DNA from: JBCKUK01 sp038924905
GTDB lineage: Bacteria > Pseudomonadota > Gammaproteobacteria > Burkholderiales > Methylophilaceae
DNA length: 39,745 nt
Reading direction: 5' to 3'
Assembly (NCBI GenBank): GCA_038924905.1
Contig: JBCKUK010000011.1
Coordinates: 1-39,745, forward strand
A model generated the notes under the pieces. That model searched no databases. It was not told the origin of the DNA and saw nothing but the letters and a program-made list of their open reading frames with translations. Positions 23,841-33,267 of the stretch are shown piece after piece. The position numbers and the translations under genes were made by a program. Positions within the stretch are counted from its first letter, which is position 1; each line of letters starts with the position of its first letter.

Positions 23841-25164
23841 CCTGCATACAACATCACCACCAGTGTCGTTTCCGCAAACCCTGCCCGCTGATCTGGCCAG
23901 CTGGCTTGAATACATTGAAGCGCAGCATCCAAAATCCATCGCTATGGGTCTGGATCGGGTTGGTGTGGTCAAACAGCGCTTGAACCTGAGCCCCAGCTTT
24001 CCTATTATCACTGTCGCAGGCACCAACGGCAAAGGCTCCGCTTGCGCCATGCTGGAGCGCATTTATCACGAAGCTGGCTATCGTGTTGCCTGTTATAGCT
24101 CCCCGCATCTTTTACGTTACAACGAACGCGTTCGTGTCGGCTGCCAGGATGCCAGCGATCAAGCTTTGTGCGACGCATTTTCTGTTGTTGAGGCTGCGCG
24201 TGGCGAAACGTTGCTTACCTATTTTGAATTTGGCACGCTGGCTGCAATGCAGTACTTTACGCAGACAGGGATTGACATAGCGATTATGGAAGTAGGGCTG
24301 GGAGGCAGGCTGGATGCGGTGAATATATTTGAGCCGTCTTGCACTATCGTGACCAGCATAGACCTCGATCATATGGAATTTCTCGGCAATGATCGCGAGA
24401 GCATAGGCTTCGAGAAGGCCGGCATTTTTCGACCGGGCATTCTGGCCATTTGCGGCGATATCAACCCACCAGACAGTTTAGTGGGACACGCGGCCAATAT
24501 TGGCGCCAATTTGATGTTGGTTCAACGCGACTTTCAATTTGATTTAACGGGCGATGGCTGGTCTTATCATCGTGACCAAACAGAAATCAGTTATTTGCCC
24601 ATGCCCGCGCTGATTGGTGATTTTCAGTTATTTAATGCAGCTTGCGTGATAGCAGCCATACAATCCTTGCAGCAGCCCTTGCCTGTCACTGTAGCTGCTA
24701 TGGCTAGCGGATTTTCCAAGGTTACTTTGGCAGGGCGCTTCCAGCTCTATTCAAGCCACCCACAAGTCATTCTTGATGTGGCACATAACCCGCATGCTGC
24801 AGCAGCCCTGGGTGAGAATTTGCGCAAATCACCCTGTATTGGCCGCACACTGACGGTATTTTCCATGCTTGCGGACAAGGATATTGCCGGAGTAATCGCA
24901 GCTGTGGGTATACAGATGGCTGGCTGGTATGTGGCTGGCATTAATCATGTACGCGGCACCAGTGTGCAGAAATTGACCGATTGTATTCATATGCAAGCCC
25001 CCGGGGCTGATGTTCAGAGCTTTGCCGATATCACTTCGGCCTATCTTCAGGCCTGTATGGATGCAAACGAAAATGATAGAATAGTCGTGTTTGGTTCTTT
25101 CTTTACGGTAGCCGACGTTATGCGCGCTTTGACTCACAACATACCCGTTAATCAGGATTATTAA
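23833..25164 (+). CDS. folC: Folylpolyglutamate/dihydrofolate synthase
   Basis: ATP-dependent ligase that adds glutamate to dihydropteroate and folates. The P-loop TVAGTNGKGSACAML, the metal-site MEVGLGGRLDAVN, SIDLDHMEFLG and LDVAHNPHA are all present. Length is 443 residues from the TTG at 23833, which overlaps accD by 8 bases; a GTG at 23863 would give 433 residues and is equally plausible because neither has a clear ribosome-binding site. In a methylotroph folate supply also supports C1 transfer. The next ATG follows the stop with no gap. Confidence 0.92.
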   Translation: MPSLHTTSPPVSFPQTLPADLASWLEYIEAQHPKSIAMGLDRVGVVKQRLNLSPSFPIITVAGTNGKGSACAMLERIYHEAGYRVACYSSPHLLRYNERVRVGCQDASDQALCDAFSVVEAARGETLLTYFEFGTLAAMQYFTQTGIDIAIMEVGLGGRLDAVNIFEPSCTIVTSIDLDHMEFLGNDRESIGFEKAGIFRPGILAICGDINPPDSLVGHAANIGANLMLVQRDFQFDLTGDGWSYHRDQTEISYLPMPALIGDFQLFNAACVIAAIQSLQQPLPVTVAAMASGFSKVTLAGRFQLYSSHPQVILDVAHNPHAAAALGENLRKSPCIGRTLTVFSMLADKDIAGVIAAVGIQMAGWYVAGINHVRGTSVQKLTDCIHMQAPGADVQSFADITSAYLQACMDANENDRIVVFGSFFTVADVMRALTHNIPVNQDY

Positions 25165-25869
25165 ATGCCACCAGATCAGTCAAATGAGCAGGAAATTCAA
25201 TTCAAGAAGCGTGCCCGCAGACGACTGGTTGGCGCAGTTGCACTAGTGCTACTGATGGTAACGGCATTACCCATGGTGCTGAACGACCGCGCAACTAAAA
25301 GTCCTCAGCAGGAAATTGCAATCTCCATTCCCAGCCAGGATAGCGGTGAATTTTCCTCTAAGGTGGTTCCGGTCGAACCGATTGCACCAGAGTCGGCTAT
25401 AGTGCCAGAGCTGCCATCGGAGAAAGCCCCGGTTGAGACGACTGCTTCTGCGAAAGCGCCTGAATTGCCGCCACCAGCCAAGATAGAAATTCCTAAGCCC
25501 ATAAAGCCAATAGGAAAGCCTGTCCCAGCAGTCGTGCCTAAGCTGGAAACATCAAAAACAAGCGCAGTTCAGAAGCCGGCTGTGGCTCAAAAATCACTCA
25601 CCGGGAAAAATTCCAAAGAAAACACCACTATCAAAAGTGGCGCCTATACAGTACAAATCGGCGTGTTCTATGATTCAGCCAACGTCAAAAAATTACAGCA
25701 GAAACTGCAAACCTTAGGTTACAAGTCTTATACCGAAAAAATAGATACGCCAAAAGGCAAGAAGATTCGTTTGCGTGCCGGGCCTTTTGCCGATCGCCAG
25801 CAGGCAGATAGTGCGCTGACAACCATAAAGGGGATCGGCTTGACCGGTTTGGTGGTGCTGAATAAATAA
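25165..25869 (+). CDS. SPOR-domain cell-division protein (DedD-like)
   Basis: A 234-residue bitopic membrane protein: a short basic cytoplasmic tail, one transmembrane helix at about 18-37, a Pro/Lys/Glu-rich periplasmic linker, and a C-terminal SPOR domain (about 155-232) starting SGAYTVQIGVFYDSANVKKL and containing KIRLRAGPFADRQQAD. SPOR domains bind denuded septal glycan, and DedD acts in division. Position between folC and cvpA matches dedD in other proteobacteria. The ATG directly abuts the folC stop. Confidence 0.88.
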   Translation: MPPDQSNEQEIQFKKRARRRLVGAVALVLLMVTALPMVLNDRATKSPQQEIAISIPSQDSGEFSSKVVPVEPIAPESAIVPELPSEKAPVETTASAKAPELPPPAKIEIPKPIKPIGKPVPAVVPKLETSKTSAVQKPAVAQKSLTGKNSKENTTIKSGAYTVQIGVFYDSANVKKLQQKLQTLGYKSYTEKIDTPKGKKIRLRAGPFADRQQADSALTTIKGIGLTGLVVLNK

Positions 25870-25894
25870 TCTTCAGAAATTTTAACGTGCGTTC

Positions 25895-26387
25895 ATGACG
25901 AGCTTTGATTATGTTGTGCTTGCGATTACAGGGTTATCGATACTGCTCAGTATGATGCGCGGGTTTGTGCGCGAGATTTTGGCTTTAGTGATCTGGGTTG
26001 CCGCTATCTATGCGGCTAAGATGTATACGCTGCAATTAGACCAGCTGTTGCCAACGTCTATACCGAGTGAACCTTTGAGGCTGCTGGCAGCTTTCCTGAT
26101 CTTGTTTTTAGCGACACTATTAGTAAGTACCTTGCTGGCGATTGCGCTATCGCAGCTGTTCAAGAAGCTGGATTTAACCTGGCTTGATCGCTGTTTGGGC
26201 TGTGTTTTCGGTTTGGCGCGCGGAATTGTGATTGTGACCGTGCTGGTATTCCTGGCCGGGTTTACCGCCGCTACAAAAGATGCGCGCTGGCGTAACGCAA
26301 TGTTCAGCGCACCTCCTTGAGGCTGTTGTAGCTAGTCTGCTACCATGGCTTCCACGGGACGTTGCCAAGCATGTTAAATACGACTAA
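25895..26387 (+). pseudogene. cvpA: CvpA-family membrane protein, reading frame broken near its 3' end
   Basis: CvpA is a four-helix inner-membrane protein needed for colicin V production/export and cell-envelope robustness. The first frame, ATG 25895 to TGA 26318-26320 (141 residues), covers the helices and stops at WRNAMFSAPP. In the next frame (from 26316) the family's usual C-terminus continues as LEAVVASLLPWLPRDVAKHV and KYD, ending at TAA 26385-26387. Removing one base in CCTCC (26312-26316) gives a normal protein of about 163 residues. This is either a natural frameshift that loses 23 residues or a sequencing indel. purF follows, as in other proteobacteria. Confidence 0.85.
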
Positions 26388-26459
26388 ATTGAGCTCAGTT
26401 AGAGATAGATTGATGGGTATCTTGAATTTTTTGGATTTTAGTTTATTGGGGCATTGCTT

Positions 26460-28001
26460 ATGTGCGGAATTATTGGCGTAGTTAGCAAAAACCCGGTTAA
26501 CCAGCTGCTCTATGATGGGCTGCTGGTGCTGCAGCATCGCGGTCAGGACGCCGCAGGTATTGCTACTTGCGATGGCGGTAGCTTTTACATGCACAAAAGT
26601 AATGGCATGGTGCAAGATGTGTTCCAAACGCGCCATATGCGTAGCCTGAAGGGTAACGCCGGTATTGCCCATGTGCGTTACCCAACCGCAGGTTCATCTT
26701 CATCTGCCGAAGCCCAGCCATTCTATGTCAACTCGCCATTTGGCATCGTGCTGGGGCATAACGGCAATCTAACTAACTCTGCGCAACTGAAACAAGAAAT
26801 ATTCCGCCAGGATTTACGCCATATCAACACCAATTCCGACTCAGAAGTTTTGCTTAACGTACTGGCCCACGAAATCGAGCAAACCGCACACAATGCCGCA
26901 CTCAATGCCGATATGGTATTTGAGGCGGTAGCTGCCGTGCATAAGCGTTGTCGTGGAGCTTATGCGGTGGTCGCCATGATTGCCAATTTCGGCTTACTGG
27001 CTTTTCGTGATCCAAACGGCATTCGCCCGTTAGTCATCGGCAAGCGCGATACGGAAAATGGTGTGGAATACATTATTGCCTCAGAAAGCGTGGCGTTGGA
27101 TGTTCTGAGCTATAAGCTGGTGCGTGACGTGAAGCCGGGCGAGGCTATTTTTATTGATATGGACGGTAATTTCTTCTCTCGCCAGTGCGCAGAAAAACCC
27201 AAACTGAACCCTTGCATTTTTGAGTATGTTTATTTGGCGCGGCCCGATTCCGTCATTGATGGTATTTCTGTTTACCAAACGCGTTTGCACATGGGTGAAA
27301 GCCTAGCTGAAAAAATCCACCGCGAATGGAGTCATCTTGAAATAGATGTGGTCATTCCTATCCCAGATACCAGCCGTCCTAGCGCCTTACAGCTGGCCAA
27401 TGCCTTAAATCTGACCTACCGCGAAGGCTTTATTAAAAATCGCTACATCGGACGTACTTTTATCATGCCGGGCCAAGCGCTACGTAAAAGATCGGTGCGG
27501 CAAAAACTCAATCCGATAGGCATGGAATTCAAGGGCAAAAATGTGTTGCTGGTAGATGACTCTATCGTGCGCGGTACAACTTCTCGGCAAATCGTGCAGA
27601 TGGCGAGAGATGCGGGCGCCAATAAAGTCTACTTTGCTTCGGCAGCGCCGCCAGTGCGCTTCCCCAACGTCTACGGCATTGATATGCCAAGTCGCGATGA
27701 GTTGTTGGCAACAGGTCGGACTGATGTAGAAATTTGTGCGGAAATTGGTGCTGATGCACTGATTTATCAGGATTTGGAAGCCTTGGTGAAGGACGTGCGC
27801 TTGAGCAATCCTGCAATCAAGAGCTTTGACTGCTCCTGTTTTGATGGCAACTACGTCACCGGCGATGTTGATGCGGCCTATCTAGCCAGCATTGAGGCCG
27901 CGCGTGGCGATGGTGTGAAAGAAGATAGGCCGGCTAATTCCAGTACGCAGATGGACCTGAATTTGGTGACTTTGGAAGAACAGCAAGAGGAAGCAGCCTG
28001 A
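26460..28001 (+). CDS. purF: Amidophosphoribosyltransferase
   Basis: First committed step of purine synthesis: glutamine amide transfer to PRPP. The start is set at ATG 26460 because the N-terminal nucleophile Cys must follow the initiator Met (MCGIIGVVS); a TTG two codons upstream would bury it. The 513-residue protein has the glutaminase domain (HRGQDAAGI, HVRYPTAG, GHNGNL) and the phosphoribosyltransferase domain with the PRPP loop VLLVDDSIVRGTTSRQIV. cvpA-purF-metZ is a conserved order. Confidence 0.96.
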   Translation: MCGIIGVVSKNPVNQLLYDGLLVLQHRGQDAAGIATCDGGSFYMHKSNGMVQDVFQTRHMRSLKGNAGIAHVRYPTAGSSSSAEAQPFYVNSPFGIVLGHNGNLTNSAQLKQEIFRQDLRHINTNSDSEVLLNVLAHEIEQTAHNAALNADMVFEAVAAVHKRCRGAYAVVAMIANFGLLAFRDPNGIRPLVIGKRDTENGVEYIIASESVALDVLSYKLVRDVKPGEAIFIDMDGNFFSRQCAEKPKLNPCIFEYVYLARPDSVIDGISVYQTRLHMGESLAEKIHREWSHLEIDVVIPIPDTSRPSALQLANALNLTYREGFIKNRYIGRTFIMPGQALRKRSVRQKLNPIGMEFKGKNVLLVDDSIVRGTTSRQIVQMARDAGANKVYFASAAPPVRFPNVYGIDMPSRDELLATGRTDVEICAEIGADALIYQDLEALVKDVRLSNPAIKSFDCSCFDGNYVTGDVDAAYLASIEAARGDGVKEDRPANSSTQMDLNLVTLEEQQEEAA

Positions 28002-28043
28002 CGCAATTTGACTATCCTCTCCACGAAGGGCTATGATGTTATC

Positions 28044-28109
28044 TGCGCTGATTTGAGGTCGTCATATACTCAGCTTGCGAGCGCACTATAAATTCAGCTA
28101 AAGCGAGGT
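28044..28109 (+). promoter_or_regulatory. SAM-II (SAM-alpha)-like riboswitch aptamer in the metZ leader
   Basis: A six-base-pair stem TGCGCT (28044-28049)/AGCGCA (28080-28085) is followed at once on the 5' side by GATTTGA, carries CTTGC just before the 3' arm, and is followed by TATAAATTCAGCTAAAGC. This order matches the SAM-II core as I recall it: P1, the GAUUU loop, CUUGC-AGC, then a UAAA...GCUAAA tail forming the pseudoknot. The loop is longer than in the short reference aptamers and the second pseudoknot helix is not obvious. The gene downstream, an O-succinylhomoserine sulfhydrylase, is a standard SAM-II target, and an intrinsic terminator lies between. SAM would be expected to lower metZ expression. 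Confidence 0.6.
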
Positions 28110-28159
28110 GTTTTTAATTAAGGCGTTTTTGATTTAATAGCTTTAATTAAACAGCGAAT

Positions 28160-28192
28160 CCCGTTTTAGCTATTAGCTACAGCGGGTTTTTT
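28160..28192 (+). terminator. Intrinsic terminator between the SAM-II-like element and metZ
   Basis: A 12-position stem with one mismatch and one G-U pair (28160-28171 with 28175-28186, ATT loop) is followed by six T residues at 28187-28192. It lies 34 bases before the metZ ATG, so it can serve either as the purF terminator or as the riboswitch expression platform. Confidence 0.8.
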
Positions 28193-28226
28193 ATGCCCGT
28201 AATATTCAGGCAGAGAGGTTTGAAAC

Positions 28227-29396
28227 ATGACAAAACATCAATGGCAGCCAGAAACGTTGGGCGTTCGCGCAGGCAGCGAACATACCCAGTATGGCGAGAA
28301 TTCAGAGGCGATATTTCTCACTTCAAGCTTTCTTTTTGAGAACGCGGCGCAAGCAGCAGCGCGTTTTGGCGGGCAAGAACCGGGTAATATTTATTCACGC
28401 TTTACCAACCCTACTGTCACCATGTTTCAAAATAAACTGGCAGCACTGGAAGGCGCAGAAAGCTGCGTAGCGACTTCGTCCGGCATGTCCGCCATATTGG
28501 CGTGTGTCATGGGTTTGTGTTCGGCTGGCGATCACGTGATTGCCTCGCGCAGCATCTTTGGCACCACTGTGCAGCTGTTCGGCAATATCCTGCAGCGCTG
28601 GGGTCTGCAAGTGACATTTGTTGCGCTGGCCGATCCTGACCAGTGGAGCGCCGCAGTGCGTCCCAATACCAAGCTGTTTTTTGTTGAGACGCCGTCCAAC
28701 CCGCTGCTTGAAGTGTGTGATATTGCATTGCTGGCCAGCATCGCCCACAAAGCCGGCGCATTATTGGCGGTGGATAATTGCCTGTGCTCGCCTGCGCTGC
28801 AAAAGCCGCTGGAATTAGGCGCGGATATTATTATTCACTCTGCGACCAAATATATTGACGGGCAAGGGCGCTGTCTGGGCGGTGCAGTGCTGGGTAAAAA
28901 AGACGTGCTGGAACCGGTTTATGGCTTCCTACGTACCGCCGGGCCGACCATGAGCGCCTTCAATGCCTGGGTGTTCTTAAAGGGGTTGGAGACGCTGCAT
29001 CTGCGCATGGAAGCACACTCGCGCAATGCCTTGGTCTTGGCCGAATGGCTGGAGCAGCAATCTCAGGTTGCGCGCGTTTATTACCCAGGCCTCGAATCTC
29101 ATCCGCAGCATACGCTGGCGATGAAGCAGCAAAAGAGCGGCGGGGCAATTGTTTCCTTTGACGTTAAGGGCGGTCAGGAAGCTGCCTGGCGTCTCATTGA
29201 TGCGACCAGGATGATTTCGATTACCGCTAATCTGGGGGATGCCAAGAGCACGATTACGCATCCCGCTACCACTACACATAGCCGCGTTAGCCCTGAAGCA
29301 CGAACCGCAGCGGGTATAGGCGATGGCTTGGTGCGGATTGCCGTGGGTCTGGAGCATGTGGAGGATATCAAGGCAGATTTAGCGCTGTTGGCTTGA
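28227..29396 (+). CDS. metZ: O-succinylhomoserine sulfhydrylase
   Basis: PLP enzyme converting O-succinylhomoserine and sulfide to homocysteine for methionine synthesis. The 389-residue protein has the Cys/Met-metabolism fold: YSRFTNPT, ATSSGMSAI, VETPSNPL, VDNCLCSP, and PLP Lys208 in HSATKYIDGQGR. The HATKYIDGQGR-like form and position after purF identify MetZ rather than MetB/MetC. Its leader carries a SAM-II-like element and a terminator, implying repression when SAM is high. A GAGAGG ribosome-binding site precedes the ATG. Confidence 0.94.
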   Translation: MTKHQWQPETLGVRAGSEHTQYGENSEAIFLTSSFLFENAAQAAARFGGQEPGNIYSRFTNPTVTMFQNKLAALEGAESCVATSSGMSAILACVMGLCSAGDHVIASRSIFGTTVQLFGNILQRWGLQVTFVALADPDQWSAAVRPNTKLFFVETPSNPLLEVCDIALLASIAHKAGALLAVDNCLCSPALQKPLELGADIIIHSATKYIDGQGRCLGGAVLGKKDVLEPVYGFLRTAGPTMSAFNAWVFLKGLETLHLRMEAHSRNALVLAEWLEQQSQVARVYYPGLESHPQHTLAMKQQKSGGAIVSFDVKGGQEAAWRLIDATRMISITANLGDAKSTITHPATTTHSRVSPEARTAAGIGDGLVRIAVGLEHVEDIKADLALLA

Positions 29397-29408
29397 GTAG
29401 TTAAATAG

Positions 29409-29444
29409 CAAATAAAAACGGGGCAAATGCCCCGTTTTTATTTG
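29409..29444. terminator. Strong bidirectional-looking terminator after metZ
   Basis: A perfect 16-bp stem (29409-29424 with 29429-29444, AAAT loop) whose core is ACGGGGC/GCCCCGT flanked by A- and T-runs on either side, 12 bases after the metZ stop. The A-rich left arm makes it usable in either direction. Confidence 0.92.
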
Positions 29445-29578
29445 TCCAAAACGAAGGCTAATCAAAGGTTTTTGCAAGTCTTTATTACGGTAAAATCTAA
29501 TCGAAAAACAGGCATGATTTTACCCCCATTATCATGTTAAAATCCCAGTCTTTAAGCCACATTTAGTCGATAGCACAC

Positions 29579-32122
29579 ATGGACCAGTTCGCCAAAGAAA
29601 CAATCCCTATAAGCCTTGAAGATGAGATGCGCCGTTCTTACCTCGATTACGCCATGAGCGTGATTGTAGGACGGGCACTGCCGGACGTACGCGATGGCCT
29701 GAAACCCGTACATAGACGGGTGCTTTTTGCCATGCATGAGCTAAGCAATGACTGGAATCGAGCTTACAAAAAATCTGCCCGTATTGTCGGTGATGTAATT
29801 GGTAAATATCACCCGCATGGCGACACGGCGGTTTATGACACTATCGTCCGCATGGCACAGAATTTTTCACTGCGCTATATGCTGGTTGATGGCCAAGGCA
29901 ACTTCGGTTCCGTGGATGGCGACAACGCAGCAGCCATGCGTTACACCGAAATCCGTATGGCTAGAATCGCACACGAGCTGTTGGCCGATCTGGACAAGGA
30001 AACGGTTGATTTCGGGCCAAACTACGATGGCTCAGAACATGAGCCGCTGATTATGCCAGCGCGCATACCTAACCTGCTGATAAATGGCAGCTCGGGTATC
30101 GCCGTAGGCATGGCAACCAATATTCCTCCGCATAATTTGAATGAAGTGGTGGATGCCTGTTTGGCGCTACTGAAAAATTCAGAAATGACGATAGATGAGT
30201 TGATTGATATTATCCCCGCACCGGATTTTCCAACAGCCGGAATTATCTACGGCACCGTTGGTGTAAGGGAAGGTTACCGTACTGGCCGTGGCCGCGTGGT
30301 AATGCGAGGTCGCACGCATGTTGAAGATTTGGAAAAAGGTAGCCGTCAGGCATTGATTGTTGATGAACTGCCGTACCAGGTTAACAAAAAAACCTTTGTC
30401 GAAAAAATTGCCGAGCTGGTCAACGATAAAAAGATTGAAGGTATTTCAGACCTGCGTGATGAATCCGATAAATCCGGTATGCGCGTAGTGATTGAGCTGA
30501 AGCGTGATGAGGTGCCGGAAGTCATACTAAATAACCTCTACAAGCAAACCCAGTTGCAAGATACTTTTGGCATGAATATGGTAGCGCTACTGGATGGACA
30601 GCCACGCCTGCTCAATCTTAAACAAATGCTGGAAGCATTCCTGCGCCATCGTCGCGAAGTGATTACGCGCCGTACTGTGTTTGAGCTGCGCAAAGCACGT
30701 GAACGTGACCACGTACTGGAAGGCTTGGCCGTAGCGCTGGCAAATGTGGATGAGATGATTACGCTGATTAAAGCCGCGCCCACACCTCCCGAAGCCAAGA
30801 TTGATTTAATGGCGAAAGTATGGAAATCGGCAGTAGTAGAAGAAATGCTCAAGCGCGCCGCCATGGAAGCCTCACGTCCGGAAGGTTTGTCGATTGATTT
30901 TGGTTTGACGCCAAAAGGTTACAGGTTATCTGATGTGCAGGCGCAGGAAATCCTGCAAATGCGCTTGCAACGCCTGACTGGCCTCGAGCAGGACAAGATT
31001 GTTACTGAATATAAAGAAGTCATGGACGAAATAGCCAACCTCCTGAATATTCTGGCAACAGCTGAGCGTGTGACGCAGATGATCAGTGATGAACTGACTG
31101 CGATTCGTGAACAGTTTGGCGACAAGCGCCGTAGTGAGATTGAGCATAACGCTCAGGATTTATCCTTAGAAGATTTTATTACGCCGACAGACGTAGTGGT
31201 AACGCTGTCGCATACTGGGTACATTAAATCACAACCACTGGATGAATACCGCGCCCAGCGCCGCGGTGGACGCGGCAAACAGGCAACGGCGACCAAGGAA
31301 GATGACTTTATCGACAAGATGTTCGTCGCCAATACACACGATTACATTCTCTGCTTCTCCAGCCGTGGCCGTGTTTACTGGCTGAAAGTCTACGAAGTGC
31401 CGCAAGGCAGCCGTATCAGCCGTGGCAAGCCGATAGTTAACCTGTTCCCGCTGGAAGAGGGCGAGAAAATTAACGCGATTTTGCCAGTGAAAGAGTTTGA
31501 TGAAAATCACTTTATTTTTATGGCAACATCACGCGGCACAGTGAAGAAAACTGCACTGATAGAGTTCTCTAACCCACGAAAATCGGGCATTATCGCAATT
31601 AATCTGGACGAAGATGATTTCCTGATTGGTGCCGAAATTACCGATGGCGCAAGTGACATCGTGCTGGTTTCAGATAACGGTAAAGCGGTATGGTTTGACG
31701 AGGAAGACGTGAGGTCAATGGGGCGCAACACTCGTGGCGTACGCGGCATGAGAATTAAGCCTGGTCAGCAGGTTATCTCGTTGCTTATCGCGGCAGATGA
31801 CAAGCAAACTGTATTGGTAGTGACTGAAAATGGCTATGGCAAACGTACGGTATTATCCGATTTCCGTCACTCAGGCCGTGCCACACAAGGTGTTAAAGCC
31901 ATTGCTACTAGCGAACGCAATGGCACGGTGGTGGCCGCTCGACTGGTGAATGATGATGACGAAATCATGCTGATTACCACTGGCGGCGTGCTGATACGCA
32001 CGCGCGTGAAAGAAATCCGTGAGCTGGGTCGCGCTACGCAAGGCGTGACGCTGATTAATCTGGGTGTAGGCGAAAAGCTTTCCGGCCTGGAAAAAGTCGT
32101 TGAAACCGACGATGAAGAATAG
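29579..32122 (+). CDS. gyrA: DNA gyrase subunit A
   Basis: Breakage-reunion subunit of DNA gyrase. The 847-residue protein has the catalytic Tyr122 (AAMRYTEIR) and the winged-helix quinolone region HPHGDTAVYDTIVR with Thr83 and Asp87. The C-terminal beta-pinwheel contains the GyrA-box QRRGGRG, which separates GyrA from ParC. Thr at position 83 is natural in many species and does not by itself show acquired quinolone resistance. The tail is acidic (ETDDEE). gyrA before serC is conserved in beta- and gammaproteobacteria. Confidence 0.97.
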   Translation: MDQFAKETIPISLEDEMRRSYLDYAMSVIVGRALPDVRDGLKPVHRRVLFAMHELSNDWNRAYKKSARIVGDVIGKYHPHGDTAVYDTIVRMAQNFSLRYMLVDGQGNFGSVDGDNAAAMRYTEIRMARIAHELLADLDKETVDFGPNYDGSEHEPLIMPARIPNLLINGSSGIAVGMATNIPPHNLNEVVDACLALLKNSEMTIDELIDIIPAPDFPTAGIIYGTVGVREGYRTGRGRVVMRGRTHVEDLEKGSRQALIVDELPYQVNKKTFVEKIAELVNDKKIEGISDLRDESDKSGMRVVIELKRDEVPEVILNNLYKQTQLQDTFGMNMVALLDGQPRLLNLKQMLEAFLRHRREVITRRTVFELRKARERDHVLEGLAVALANVDEMITLIKAAPTPPEAKIDLMAKVWKSAVVEEMLKRAAMEASRPEGLSIDFGLTPKGYRLSDVQAQEILQMRLQRLTGLEQDKIVTEYKEVMDEIANLLNILATAERVTQMISDELTAIREQFGDKRRSEIEHNAQDLSLEDFITPTDVVVTLSHTGYIKSQPLDEYRAQRRGGRGKQATATKEDDFIDKMFVANTHDYILCFSSRGRVYWLKVYEVPQGSRISRGKPIVNLFPLEEGEKINAILPVKEFDENHFIFMATSRGTVKKTALIEFSNPRKSGIIAINLDEDDFLIGAEITDGASDIVLVSDNGKAVWFDEEDVRSMGRNTRGVRGMRIKPGQQVISLLIAADDKQTVLVVTENGYGKRTVLSDFRHSGRATQGVKAIATSERNGTVVAARLVNDDDEIMLITTGGVLIRTRVKEIRELGRATQGVTLINLGVGEKLSGLEKVVETDDEE

Positions 32123-32160
32123 CTTGTTAATTCTTGTTAATTTATATGGGGACGTAAGCA

Positions 32161-33243
32161 ATGACACAGATATACAATTTTTCTGCTGGCCCGGCGGTAT
32201 TGCCGAAGGAAGTATTACAACAGGCACAAGCTGAGTTGCTGGATTGGCACGGTTCAGGTATGTCGGTGATGGAAATGAGCCATCGCGGCAAAGAGTTCAT
32301 GAGTATCGCCGCTGAGGCCGAAGCCGATTTGCGCGAATTGATGGGGATCCCCGCCAATTACAAGGTGCTGTTTCTGCAAGGCGGGGCATCAGCCCAATTC
32401 GGCATGATTCCGATGAACCTGCTACGCGGCAAAAAGACTGCCGATTACCTGAATACCGGCGAGTGGTCAAAGAAGGCGATTAGCGAAGCAAAGAAATTCT
32501 GCGAGGTGAATGTGGTCGCGACTTCTGACGACAAGAATTTCAGCTATGCACCTGCTCAGAACCAATGGAAACTGAATCCCGATGCGGCCTACGTACATTA
32601 CACCTCAAACGAAACTATTGGTGGCGTAGAGATTTTCTGGATACCGGATACTGGCAAAGTGCCTTTGGTGGCGGATATGTCATCGCACATTTTGTCGCGC
32701 CCAATTGATGTCAGCAAGTACGCCTTAATCTATGCTGGCGCGCAGAAGAATGTTGGCCCGGCAGGCTTGACTATCGTCATCGTGCGTGATGATTTAATTG
32801 GCGAAACATTGCCTGGCACGCCGAGTATGTATGACTACAAAATTCATGCCGAAAATGAATCCATGTACAACACGCCGCCAACCTTCGCGCTTTATGTTGC
32901 TGGCCTGGTGTTTAAGCTGTTGAAGGCCAAAGGCGGTCTGGCCGCGATGGAGAAGACCAATATCCTTAAATCTAGCCTCCTGTACGATTATCTGGATTCG
33001 ACCGATTTTTATCATTGCCCGACAGCAAAAGAAAACCGTTCACGCATGAATATCCCCTTTACACTCAAGGATGAAGCACTGGATGACGAATTCATCAAAC
33101 AGGCCAAAGCGCGTGGATTGATACAATTGAAAGGCCATCGCTCAGTGGGTGGTATGCGTGCCTCAATCTACAACGCCATGCCGGTTGAGGGCGTCAAGAT
33201 ATTGGTAGAATTCATGAAGGATTTTGAAAAAAACAACAGTTAA
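32161..33243 (+). CDS. serC: Phosphoserine aminotransferase
   Basis: PLP enzyme of serine synthesis, also able to act in pyridoxine synthesis. The 360-residue protein begins MTQIYNFSAGPAVLPKEVL, a family hallmark, and has PLP Lys196 in YAGAQKNVGPAG. QGGASAQFGMIPMNLL and GHRSVGGMRASIYNAMP are also typical. It lies 38 bases after gyrA and 24 bases before serA, so serC, serA and pheA are probably one operon. Confidence 0.96.
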   Translation: MTQIYNFSAGPAVLPKEVLQQAQAELLDWHGSGMSVMEMSHRGKEFMSIAAEAEADLRELMGIPANYKVLFLQGGASAQFGMIPMNLLRGKKTADYLNTGEWSKKAISEAKKFCEVNVVATSDDKNFSYAPAQNQWKLNPDAAYVHYTSNETIGGVEIFWIPDTGKVPLVADMSSHILSRPIDVSKYALIYAGAQKNVGPAGLTIVIVRDDLIGETLPGTPSMYDYKIHAENESMYNTPPTFALYVAGLVFKLLKAKGGLAAMEKTNILKSSLLYDYLDSTDFYHCPTAKENRSRMNIPFTLKDEALDDEFIKQAKARGLIQLKGHRSVGGMRASIYNAMPVEGVKILVEFMKDFEKNNS

Positions 33244-33267
33244 TTTGAACCAAAAAAGGAGAGAGTT

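Noticed and set aside
29821..29850. Quinolone-resistance mutation in gyrA (Thr83)
   Set aside because: Thr at this site is wild type in many bacteria, and Asp87 is intact, so no acquired resistance can be claimed.
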